Assembly (NCBI GenBank): GCA_002496395.1
Contig: DAJQ01000041.1
Coordinates: forward strand, 49,395 to 63,314
DNA length: 13,920 bases
Source: Methanocorpusculaceae archaeon UBA456
GTDB lineage: Archaea > Halobacteriota > Methanomicrobia > Methanomicrobiales > Methanocorpusculaceae
Direction of reading: 5' to 3'
The position numbers and the translations under genes are program-made. A model generated the notes under the pieces. It ran no database searches. It saw only the letters and a list, made by a program, of their open reading frames with translations, and had not been told where the DNA came from. Positions 1 through 5,870 of this stretch are shown in pieces. Every line of letters begins with the position of its first letter. Positions within the stretch are counted from its first letter, which is position 1.

Positions 1-1
1 G

Positions 2-886
2 ATCGGTCCGCCGCTCCGCCAGCCATTTATCGACTTGAAGAAACTCCTCTTAAAGGAGAATATCATCCCCGAGAATGCAGTTCCATCGCTCTTCAATGCA
101 GCACCCATCGTGGCACTCGCCTCATCGATTGTGGTGCTCCTGTACCTCCCGATCGGCTCGATGATGCCGATCCTCGGGGGATATGGCGATCTGATCCTGG
201 TTATGTACCTCCTCGCGGTTCCGGCACTTGCAATGGTTGCAGGAGGATTTGCCTCGGGATCACCCTATGCAACTGTTGGTGCACAGCGTGAGATGGTGAG
301 CATGATTGCATACGAGCTACCGCTTGCCTCCATCGTTATTGCAGTCGCCTGGCTTCTCTATTCTTCAGGAGTTGCGGATCCCTTCGCACTCTCAAGTATT
401 GTTGCGTATCCAATCTGGACACTTGTCGGTCCTCTTGGGATGGTTGGACTCATTGTCCTGCTCTTGACCTTTGCCTGGGTATCTCCGGCCGAGCTCTCGA
501 AGATCCCTTTCGACACACCTGAAGCAGAGACTGAACTTGCCGGAGGAGTGCTTGTCGAGTATTCAGGCAAAAACCTCGGACTCTTCACGATTGCACAGGG
601 TGTAAAGACGCTCGTCATGGGCGGGCTTGCAGTTGCAATCTTCTTCCCCTGGAATCTCTCACCTCTCCTCGGCCTCACGGGCTATGCTGCCCTCGCAGTT
701 GATGCCGCCTTCTTCTTCGCAAAGGTAATACTCCTGATGATCATCTCAGTCACGGTTATCCGGACAGGGCTTGCGAGATTTCGGATCACTCATGTCGTCA
801 CCCTCTTCTGGGTGTACCTGGGGATTGCCGGGCTCTTTGGCCTCTCGCTTGTGATCCTTGATTCAGTGCTCAGGGGGGTCTTCTAA
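2..886 (+). CDS. mbhM: Mbh-type membrane-bound hydrogenase, NuoH-like membrane subunit (5'-truncated)
   Basis: The reading frame is open from base 2, so the gene begins before the window; 294 residues are visible. The first of them contain a GPPLRQPFIDLKKLLLKE stretch matching the conserved cytoplasmic loop of complex I subunit 1 (NuoH/EchB/MbhM). About seven to eight hydrophobic membrane segments follow. Roughly midway lies IPFDTPEAETELAGG, the acidic loop signature of this family. The protein is an integral membrane subunit that helps couple ferredoxin-dependent H2 chemistry to ion translocation. The next gene, starting at the base after the stop codon, encodes a two-cluster ferredoxin subunit. 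That M-then-N order at the end of the operon matches archaeal mbh clusters better than ech, where the NuoH-like gene echB is followed by echC. Family assignment is secure. The choice of Mbh over Ech or another group 4 hydrogenase is inferred from the order. Confidence 0.85.
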   Translation: MGPPLRQPFIDLKKLLLKENIIPENAVPSLFNAAPIVALASSIVVLLYLPIGSMMPILGGYGDLILVMYLLAVPALAMVAGGFASGSPYATVGAQREMVSMIAYELPLASIVIAVAWLLYSSGVADPFALSSIVAYPIWTLVGPLGMVGLIVLLLTFAWVSPAELSKIPFDTPEAETELAGGVLVEYSGKNLGLFTIAQGVKTLVMGGLAVAIFFPWNLSPLLGLTGYAALAVDAAFFFAKVILLMIISVTVIRTGLARFRITHVVTLFWVYLGIAGLFGLSLVILDSVLRGVF

Positions 887-1288
887 ATGGCACTTCCGAT
901 GATCCGGGAGATTATTGCACAGGTCTTTAAGACACCTGCGACAAATCCCTTCCCCTCACGATTCCTCCCGCCATCAGTGACGGAGTTTTTGAAGAAGGTG
1001 GGTGCAGGCGAGGCAACCATCAACCCGCCAGTTCCAACACCCCCGCACTTCCGCGGTAAGATCGTCTATGACCGTGACGGCTGTATCGGATGCAATCTCT
1101 GTATCCGGGTCTGTCCGGCACATGCAATTGAATTCATCCCCGAGACGAAACGGATCAGGATCTATGTAACCCAATGCATCTTCTGTTCACAATGTAATGA
1201 TATCTGCCCAAAAGGTGTCCTTACCATGAGCCCGGATTTCCTCCTGGCTACAGAGAACAGGTATGCAGAAAACCAGATTGTGGAATGA
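887..1288 (+). CDS. mbhN: Mbh-type hydrogenase, NuoI-like 2x[4Fe-4S] ferredoxin subunit
   Basis: This 133-residue protein carries two CxxCxxCxxxCP motifs: Cys66, 69, 72, 76 and Cys97, 100, 103, 107, the signature of two [4Fe-4S] clusters. The N-terminal 60 residues are proline-rich with no membrane segment, as in NuoI/EchF/MbhN subunits that dock on the membrane arm. It probably relays electrons between ferredoxin and the hydrogenase small subunit encoded upstream. The ATG follows the TAA of the previous gene directly, and a G-rich stretch (AGGGGGG) lies just before it inside the mbhM end, so the two are translationally coupled. The stop codon abuts the stop of the convergent protease gene with no spacer. 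Length is close to that of Pyrococcus MbhN (about 139 residues). Confidence 0.88.
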   Translation: MALPMIREIIAQVFKTPATNPFPSRFLPPSVTEFLKKVGAGEATINPPVPTPPHFRGKIVYDRDGCIGCNLCIRVCPAHAIEFIPETKRIRIYVTQCIFCSQCNDICPKGVLTMSPDFLLATENRYAENQIVE

Positions 1289-1741
1289 TCAAAGCCTCTC
1301 CAGAGAGGCATATTCTCCTTTTTTCAGCACTTCAATGAGGGTAGCCGCCGCATCCCGTACAGACGGCGAGAGCCCAACACCAGGCTCAATGGTGGCCGGC
1401 TGGATCCCGATGAAGAGTATCGTCTGGATATCAGAAGACAGGTAGTGAATGAGGTGTGAGAGCGGCAGCATGTGGGTGCCAATGCTTGTATCATCGATCT
1501 GATCGGGGGGGAGGATCCTGATACTGCCTACGGGAAGGCTCATCTCCGCGGCATCCACGATAACAAGCAGTTTTGGATCTAAACGCCGGATCGGGGCGGT
1601 GAAGTTCTCGGGGGCGGTTTCGCCATGAAACGCTTTCCAGCCGTCAGAAGAGAGGTTGGCTGAAGAGAATGTATCAGCTATGAAACAGCCGACACCATCA
1701 TCTGAGAGAAGCGTATTTCCGACGCCAAGGAGGACCTTCAT
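1289..1741 (-). CDS. hycI: Hydrogenase maturation protease (HycI family)
   Basis: The 150-residue protein starts LLGVGNTLLSDDGVG, the N-terminal signature of [NiFe]-hydrogenase maturation endopeptidases. Further on are TAPENF, IVDAAEM and GTHMLPLSHLIHYL. The conserved acidic residue of the SDDG motif, the Asp of VDAAE and the His of GTHMLP correspond to the nickel-sensing Asp16, Asp62 and His90 of E. coli HycI. The enzyme removes the C-terminal peptide of the hydrogenase large subunit after nickel insertion, so its place beside the Mbh genes fits. The frame stays open for ten codons upstream (ATG at 1771), but the family normally begins at MKVLL, so the start at 1741 is preferred. A GGAG element lies about 14 nt before it, rather far. 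No clear TATA box is seen immediately upstream, so it may be read together with the possible ORF at 1802-2059. Confidence 0.88.
   Translation of the reverse strand: MKVLLGVGNTLLSDDGVGCFIADTFSSANLSSDGWKAFHGETAPENFTAPIRRLDPKLLVIVDAAEMSLPVGSIRILPPDQIDDTSIGTHMLPLSHLIHYLSSDIQTILFIGIQPATIEPGVGLSPSVRDAAATLIEVLKKGEYASLERL
1294..1324 (+). terminator. Hairpin plus T-run, likely terminator of the mbh operon
   Basis: A perfect 7-bp inverted repeat, GCCTCTC (1294-1300) and GAGAGGC (1303-1309), lies six bases past the mbhN stop and is followed by a six-T run at 1319-1324. It resembles an intrinsic terminator for + strand transcription. It sits entirely inside the last codons of the convergent protease gene, where it also encodes Ser-Leu-Glu-Arg-Leu. 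Confidence 0.5.
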
Positions 1742-1801
1742 TGGAGATAGATCTACTCCTTCCGGATACAAGAACCTGCTTTTTTCTGCAATGATCCGCA
1801 G

Positions 1802-2059
1802 CTACTCGAAGGAGGATGTGGAGGGGGCGGAGCCGGGACGATCTTCAGATAAGATGCCATACTCAGAGGCATACCCCCGCCTGAGAAATAAACGGACAGC
1901 CGCTCTTCGCTCACGATCATCCAGAGCGTCAAGGCTCCTGATTGATGCGTTCACTCCCATCCCAGGCTCACATCCGGGGCTGTTATTTCCTTTTCTTCTA
2001 TCAATATCATTGTCATTACTCCATGCAGCAGGTCGTTGGGAGGGGATTAAAGTGTCCAT
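1802..2059 (-). CDS. Possible small hypothetical protein (85 aa)
   Basis: An 85-codon frame ends 60 nt before the protease gene and on the same strand. The C-terminal half (DDRERRAAVRLFLRRGYASE and following) has codon use resembling the neighbouring genes and could be helical; the N-terminal third looks less protein-like. An internal ATG would give a 52-residue version. A TATA-like element (AAAATATAG on the - strand, 2100-2108) lies at a fitting distance to place a transcript start near 2078. There is no strong ribosome-binding site. No family is recognised. It could be a real small gene upstream of hycI, the decayed end of a longer gene, or chance. Confidence 0.28.
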   Translation of the reverse strand: MDTLIPSQRPAAWSNDNDIDRRKGNNSPGCEPGMGVNASIRSLDALDDRERRAAVRLFLRRGYASEYGILSEDRPGSAPSTSSFE

Positions 2060-2480
2060 AAATGGGCTTTCCGCTCAATATCTACTGCAATTACTCTTTC
2101 TATATTTTGGTTCAGATGAGCTATACCCCAAAATTGTGAGGCTGTTGATGATATTCCGAAAAGTGTTTGATTTACCTGTATTTTCAGGAGTATGAGAGGA
2201 GAGTACAAGAACACAGGACAGACATGCATCCCCCACTACAGGGGCATCAGTATTCATGAGATCCTGCCGCAATAACAAATTGAGATTTGAAATCAAGCAA
2301 CATTCTTACTTCATTGGCGATATTGAAAGAACATATATCGCGCGTATTCTAATTAAGCGATTTAAGGAGAATGAATATCGAATTTACATGACATTTAATG
2401 AGTATTCTCTAAAAGAAAGCCGAAGTGTACGATAGCTTCATATTATGGCATGCAAACGAAGTGATTGTCCCAGATGATAT
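2060..2480. other. Gene-poor, AT-rich stretch with no recognised gene
   Basis: About 420 bases hold only short frames in conflicting phases, none with a family signature or ribosome-binding site. The right part (about 2285-2450) is AT-rich, with several TATA-like strings (CATATATC near 2334, CATATTA near 2439) that could serve the micro-ORF at 2503. Two frames on the - strand (about 2047-2296) could be relics of a decayed gene, but I recognise no product. Confidence 0.4.
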
Positions 2481-2485
2481 TGGGG

Positions 2486-2493
2486 GGAGGTGA
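2486..2493 (+). promoter_or_regulatory. Very strong Shine-Dalgarno site for the micro-ORF
   Basis: GGAGGTGA, inside the longer GGGGGGAGGTGA (2482-2493), is a full complement to the usual archaeal 16S rRNA 3' end and sits 9 nt before the ATG at 2503. It is the strongest site of its kind in the window and decides the micro-ORF start. Confidence 0.75.
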
Positions 2494-2502
2494 AATATCC
2501 TC

Positions 2503-2586
2503 ATGGCATTTGAACCACAGGCTAAGAAGGGTAAGGAAGCAGCTGTTGAGAACAAGTCAAAAGACAAGAAGGGAGGCAGAAAATAA
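2503..2586 (+). CDS. Lysine-rich 27-residue small protein
   Basis: A 28-codon frame (ATG to TAA) encodes a hydrophilic peptide that begins MAFEPQAKKGKEAAVE and ends in KDKKGGRK. About a third of its residues are lysine or arginine, and there is no hydrophobic segment, so it would be soluble, strongly basic and probably unstructured. Evidence for translation is the near-perfect ribosome-binding site 9 nt upstream and a compact transcription unit: a T-run at 2604-2609 lies about 20 nt past the stop. The frame is too short for most gene finders. I do not recognise a family. A nucleic-acid or ribosome-binding role is a guess from charge alone. The alternative is a small RNA whose ORF is incidental, but the Shine-Dalgarno strength argues against that. 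Confidence 0.55.
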   Translation: MAFEPQAKKGKEAAVENKSKDKKGGRK

Positions 2587-2609
2587 TCCTCCATCTCACC
2601 TCCTTTTTT
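2587..2609 (+). terminator. Pyrimidine-rich element and T-run after the micro-ORF
   Basis: TCCTCC (2587-2592) and TCACCTCC (2596-2603) precede six Ts (2604-2609). The T-run fits archaeal termination. TCACCTCC is the exact reverse complement of the Shine-Dalgarno core GGAGGTGA at 2486-2493, so the two ends of the transcript could pair. Confidence 0.5.
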
Positions 2610-2723
2610 GATAATATCGATAGATTACCATTATTTTCGAGCAGATGAGGGGAATAGTCCTTTTCATCCTTTTTGAACAAGTCCTTTGAAAAGATTGTAC
2701 CTGACAGTCCGGAAAGAAACGAT

Positions 2724-2733
2724 TCAAAAAAGA
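2724..2733 (-). terminator. T-run terminator of tRNA-Gly
   Basis: On the - strand the tRNA discriminator base is followed by TCTTTTTTGA, an oligo-T tract of the kind that ends archaeal tRNA transcripts. Confidence 0.6.
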
Positions 2734-2805
2734 TGCGCCGACCGGGACTCGAACCCGGGTTTAGGCGTTGGCAACGCCTAGTGATAACCACTACACTATC
2801 GGCGC
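2734..2805 (-). tRNA. tRNA-Gly (anticodon GCC)
   Basis: Read on the - strand, 72 nt fold into a full cloverleaf. The acceptor stem is GCGCCGA with TCGGCGC plus discriminator A. The anticodon stem AGGCG/CGCCT closes the loop TTGCCAA, giving anticodon GCC. The T arm is CCGGG-TTCGAGT-CCCGG with the conserved TTCGA. No intron is present and CCA is not encoded. It decodes GGC and GGU glycine codons. A TATA-like box lies upstream at 2834-2842 and a run of six Ts follows the 3' end within three bases. Confidence 0.97.
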
Positions 2806-2833
2806 ACTCCGGACATTGCTGCCCTGCGACCTT

Positions 2834-2842
2834 ACTTTATAG
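2834..2842 (-). promoter_or_regulatory. TATA box of tRNA-Gly
   Basis: On the - strand the sequence CTATAAAGT is centred about 33 bp upstream of the mature tRNA 5' end. That spacing would start transcription a few bases before the tRNA. It is the best TATA match in this intergenic region. Confidence 0.6.
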
Positions 2843-2908
2843 GAATTATCCGTATTTATTCATATCGATCTTTCATCGATTGGTGGTGTTTCACAGAGCT
2901 ATCGCATG

Positions 2909-2932
2909 ACAGGGTCGATCCGATGACCCTGT
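2909..2932. repeat. 8-bp perfect inverted repeat upstream of the tetrapyrrole operon
   Basis: ACAGGGTC (2909-2916) and GACCCTGT (2925-2932) are perfect inverted arms around the 8-nt spacer GATCCGAT. No T-run follows on either strand, so a terminator is unlikely. It lies about 30 bp upstream of the proposed operon TATA box and could be a protein-binding site. Confidence 0.45.
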
Positions 2933-2945
2933 AATGAGAGAGATC

Positions 2946-2990
2946 AGACGATTGATTATAACAAATAGCATCGTCTCTGAAAAATCGTCA
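2946..2990 (+). promoter_or_regulatory. Promoter and candidate operator of the tetrapyrrole operon
   Basis: A TATA-like GATTATAAC (2954-2962) is bracketed by a 7-bp inverted repeat, AGACGAT (2946-2952) and ATCGTCT (2970-2976). A further copy of the half-site, ATCGTCA, lies at 2984-2990, close to the expected transcript start near 2985. A factor bound to this repeat would block TBP/TFB or polymerase, so repression by a metabolite or metal sensor is plausible. This is inferred from layout only. The leader to the ATG at 3024 would be about 40 nt, with only a weak ribosome-binding site. Confidence 0.45.
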
Positions 2991-3023
2991 TCTTAATAGG
3001 AAAGCACCACTAACCTTGAAGAA

Positions 3024-3650
3024 ATGATCCCCCTGATCATCGACTTTGGCAGGAAGAAAGTTGTCATCTTTGGCGGAGGTTCTGTATCTGCCAGAAAAGC
3101 ACGTTATTTTCAGGATGAAGCAGATCTCACCATTATCAGCAGGAGCTTCTCAGATGCTCTTTCTCAACTTCCGGTGAGGCGGATTTCGGCTGATACAGGG
3201 GCTTTGAGTGACAAGGAGCTTCAGACCTATATCGAGGGTGCATTTCTTGTGATTGCCGCACTCTCTGATAGAGAACAGAACAACCGCATCGGAATGCTGG
3301 CTGCCCGGGCAGGAGTTCTCTTCAATAATGCAGATGGAGAGATGGGGGATGTAATCATTCCCTCAATCGTCCGTGGCCGTCACCTGCTAGCCGGATTCTC
3401 AACCGGTGGCGAAAGCCCGGCAGTCAGCAGGCATCTGAGGGAACGTTTCGAAGAGATAACACCAGAGATTGATGCAATGATCGATCTTCAGCATATACTC
3501 CGCGATGCCCTGATGAAGATGGATCTCACACAGGAGCAGCGGGCAGAGAGACTGACAGCAGCCATACACGATCCGGAGATACGGAAAGGACTCCTTGATG
3601 ACAGAGAGAAAACAATTGAGATAGCGATATCGAGGTATTGCCATGAATGA
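3024..3650 (+). CDS. Precorrin-2 dehydrogenase (Met8 / CysG N-terminal domain family)
   Basis: The 208-residue protein has an N-terminal Rossmann NAD-binding site, VVIFGGGSVSARKA (residues 13-26). NNADGEMGDVIIPSIVRG follows, with Asp104 aligned to the catalytic Asp of CysG/Met8. FSTGGESPAVSRHLRERFE is the family's dimerisation-domain signature. It oxidises precorrin-2 to sirohydrochlorin using NAD+, the branch-point intermediate for coenzyme F430, corrinoids and siroheme. Whether it also inserts metal, as Met8p does, cannot be read from sequence. It is the first gene of the six-gene tetrapyrrole operon although it acts last. Its end overlaps hemA by 8 nt. No strong Shine-Dalgarno precedes the ATG (AACCTTGAAGAA). 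The length matches archaeal stand-alone homologues. Confidence 0.9.
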   Translation: MIPLIIDFGRKKVVIFGGGSVSARKARYFQDEADLTIISRSFSDALSQLPVRRISADTGALSDKELQTYIEGAFLVIAALSDREQNNRIGMLAARAGVLFNNADGEMGDVIIPSIVRGRHLLAGFSTGGESPAVSRHLRERFEEITPEIDAMIDLQHILRDALMKMDLTQEQRAERLTAAIHDPEIRKGLLDDREKTIEIAISRYCHE

Positions 3651-4917
3651 AGGGCTCCTGGCCCCGATCGCTATCGCCGGACTTGATCACCATACAGCAA
3701 CCCAGAAGGAACTTGAAGCATTCAGATTTCAGGATGAAGAGGAGTTCATCCGCCAGGCACGCTCCCGGTACAAAGGCGTAGTCCTCCTCCAGACCTGTAA
3801 CCGTGTTGAAGTACTTGTGCAGGGAGATCCTGACGATCTCGCCCGGTTTATGCAGAGTACCGGGAGAAACCGGTTTACCATTCATCACGGCCTTGGGGCC
3901 GTCCGACACCTCCTCGGACTTGCTGCAGGCATCAATTCCATGATAGTCGGTGAAGATCAGATCCTTGGTCAGATGAGAAAGGCTCTCCTCACCTCAACCG
4001 AATATGGAGGTAACAGCCAGATCATTGATATCTGCATCAATACTGCAATCCATTTCGGTGTTACTGTCAGACAGAAGACAATGATCAACCGGGGATCGGT
4101 CTCTATCGGATCAGCTGCAGTCCGGCTTGCAGAAGATCTTCTGGGCACATTAACGAACCGGCATATCCTTGTTGTCGGTACCGGGGAGATGGGCAGGCTT
4201 GTTACAAAAGCCCTCCAGGAGAAGGACTTAACAGCAATTTATGTAACAAACCGGACATATGAGCGGGCGGTTGAACTTGCTGAAGAGATCGGTGGGAAGG
4301 CAGTCACCTTCAAGGATCTCTTTCCATTCATCCTGCTCTCGGATGTGGTCATCTCCTGTACAGCAGCACCCCATCCGGTGATACGTCATGACGAACTTGA
4401 AAAAGCAATGCAGGGGAGAACCTGGCCCCTTGATACCGGGCCAAGGCCTCTGGTCGTCATTGATATCGCCCAACCCCGTGATACCGAGGATTCCATCCGG
4501 GAGATACCCGGAGTGTATCTCTATACTATCGATGACCTGAGATCTATCTCTGATGAGAATCTTGCTGCACGACAGAGCGAGGCAGAGACAATCCGTTCAC
4601 TCATAGAAGCAGAAATCGGAACCTTCATTCAGAGGATCAACCGTGCAGCTGCAAACGACATCATCGCCTCCCTCCATACCTGGGCTGAAGCGATCCGGAT
4701 CAGGGAGCGGGACAAAGCAATTAACCGGCTTGGAACATCAGATCAAAAAACAATTCAGATCGTTGATGATCTCACCCGTGTGCTGACCGGCAAGATACTG
4801 GCCGATGCTACAATGGCAATCAGGGTAAGTGCAGAACAATGCGATCTGGACACTGCAGGGATGATCGTTGATGCAATAACAAAAGGTGAGAAGATATGTT
4901 TCCGGAAACACGATTAA
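3643..4917 (+). CDS. hemA: Glutamyl-tRNA reductase
   Basis: This 424-residue enzyme reduces glutamyl-tRNA(Glu) to glutamate-1-semialdehyde with NADPH, the committed step of C5-pathway tetrapyrrole synthesis. The catalytic motif LLQTCNRVEV contains nucleophile Cys52. GINSMIVGEDQILGQMR (about 97-113) is the substrate-domain signature. HILVVGTGEMGRLVTKAL (near 175-192) is the NADPH Rossmann site, and TNRTYERAVELAEEIGG follows. The C-terminal third is helical, as expected for the dimerisation domain. The start lies 8 nt inside the end of the preceding gene, with GAGG shortly upstream; the end overlaps hemB by 22 nt. Length and motifs match the family, with no missing key residue. Confidence 0.97.
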   Translation: MNEGLLAPIAIAGLDHHTATQKELEAFRFQDEEEFIRQARSRYKGVVLLQTCNRVEVLVQGDPDDLARFMQSTGRNRFTIHHGLGAVRHLLGLAAGINSMIVGEDQILGQMRKALLTSTEYGGNSQIIDICINTAIHFGVTVRQKTMINRGSVSIGSAAVRLAEDLLGTLTNRHILVVGTGEMGRLVTKALQEKDLTAIYVTNRTYERAVELAEEIGGKAVTFKDLFPFILLSDVVISCTAAPHPVIRHDELEKAMQGRTWPLDTGPRPLVVIDIAQPRDTEDSIREIPGVYLYTIDDLRSISDENLAARQSEAETIRSLIEAEIGTFIQRINRAAANDIIASLHTWAEAIRIRERDKAINRLGTSDQKTIQIVDDLTRVLTGKILADATMAIRVSAEQCDLDTAGMIVDAITKGEKICFRKHD

Positions 4918-5870
4918 GAAGACTGAGAAAGCGCAAAATCCAGCCGCTGGTGCGGGAGACACAGGTGTTGGCAACCGATCTCATTGCACCGCTTTTTATT
5001 GATGAAACACTCCGTGAGCCGTCTCCAATCAGCTCAATGCCCGGCCAGTTCCGCATTCCTCCGGATGGCATAGCAGGTGTTGTCCGGCGGCTCTATGATG
5101 CCGGAATCAGAGGGGTGATTCTCTTTGGAATTCCAAAGACAAAAGATTCCACCGGTTCATCAGCCCATACAAAGGGTGGAGTGATTCAGAATGCGGTACA
5201 GTCTATTCGTATGGAGGTACCTGAGATGATGATCATCACCGATGTCTGCGCGTGCGAGTATACCGATCATGGCCACTGTGGCATTCTTACGGATGACGGC
5301 ATGGATCTCGATAATGACCAGTCACTTGCATTGATGGCTGACATTGCGATCAGCCATGCAGAAGCGGGAGCAGATTGTGTTGCCCCCTCCTGTATGCTTG
5401 ACGGTCAGGTGAAAGCAATCAGAGAGGCCCTTGATGCACAAGGGTTCTCAGAAACCCCCATCCTCTCCTATTCAACAAAATTCTCAAGTTCCCTCTATGG
5501 GCCATTTCGTGAAGCCGCGGACTCATGTTATTCCTGCGGGGACCGGACCACCTACCAGATGGATCCGGCGAATGCACGGGAAGCATTCAGGGAATCCAGA
5601 ATCGATTCTGAAGAGGGGGCAGATATACTGATGGTCAAACCCGCCGGATTGTATCTTGACATCCTCAAAGAGATACGATCTCTTGGCCTCCCGGTTGCTG
5701 CATATCAGGTGAGCGGTGAGTATGCAATGATCAAGGCAGCCGCTATGAATGGGTGGATTGATGAAAAGAAGGTTGTACTTGAGTCCCTGACCTGCATCAA
5801 GAGGGCAGGGGCAGATTTAATCATAACATATTTTGCAGAAGATGCTGCAAGGTGGTTGCATGAGAAGTGA
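4896..5870 (+). CDS. hemB: Porphobilinogen synthase (delta-aminolevulinate dehydratase)
   Basis: The 324-residue enzyme condenses two 5-aminolevulinate molecules into porphobilinogen. The Schiff-base lysines are Lys195 in SYSTKFSSSLYGPFREA and Lys248 in ILMVKPAGLYLDI. ITDVCACEYTDHGHCG holds Cys118, Cys120 and Cys128, the ligands of the catalytic zinc in the Zn-dependent class, as opposed to the Asp-rich Mg class. The substrate-loop region carries an extra CYSC pair (Cys211, Cys214) where many homologues have other residues. The start overlaps hemA by 22 nt, and a GGTGA element lies about 5 nt before the ATG. The end overlaps hemL by 11 nt. Confidence 0.97.
   Translation: MFPETRLRRLRKRKIQPLVRETQVLATDLIAPLFIDETLREPSPISSMPGQFRIPPDGIAGVVRRLYDAGIRGVILFGIPKTKDSTGSSAHTKGGVIQNAVQSIRMEVPEMMIITDVCACEYTDHGHCGILTDDGMDLDNDQSLALMADIAISHAEAGADCVAPSCMLDGQVKAIREALDAQGFSETPILSYSTKFSSSLYGPFREAADSCYSCGDRTTYQMDPANAREAFRESRIDSEEGADILMVKPAGLYLDILKEIRSLGLPVAAYQVSGEYAMIKAAAMNGWIDEKKVVLESLTCIKRAGADLIITYFAEDAARWLHEK

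Noticed and set aside
35..886. Full-length membrane protein starting at a TTG codon at base 35
   Set aside because: The frame is open to the window edge, and the codons before the TTG encode the conserved NuoH-family loop (GPPLRQPFIDL), so the gene is truncated by the window, not started there.
1656..2195. 179-codon frame on the + strand across the start of hycI and the following spacer
   Set aside because: Its first part is antisense to hycI, its composition is serine/arginine/leucine-rich, and no ribosome-binding site or family signature is present.
2203..2260. Possible second RNA gene or hairpin around the TGCATCCCCC...GGGGCAT repeat
   Set aside because: The stem is imperfect, no cloverleaf or known RNA fold can be built around it, and there is no adjacent promoter or T-run.
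2409..2594. 61-codon frame on the - strand opposite the micro-ORF
   Set aside because: Its middle is the complement of the lysine-rich codons (giving Phe/Leu/Ser runs), with no ribosome-binding site; the + strand frame has a near-perfect one.
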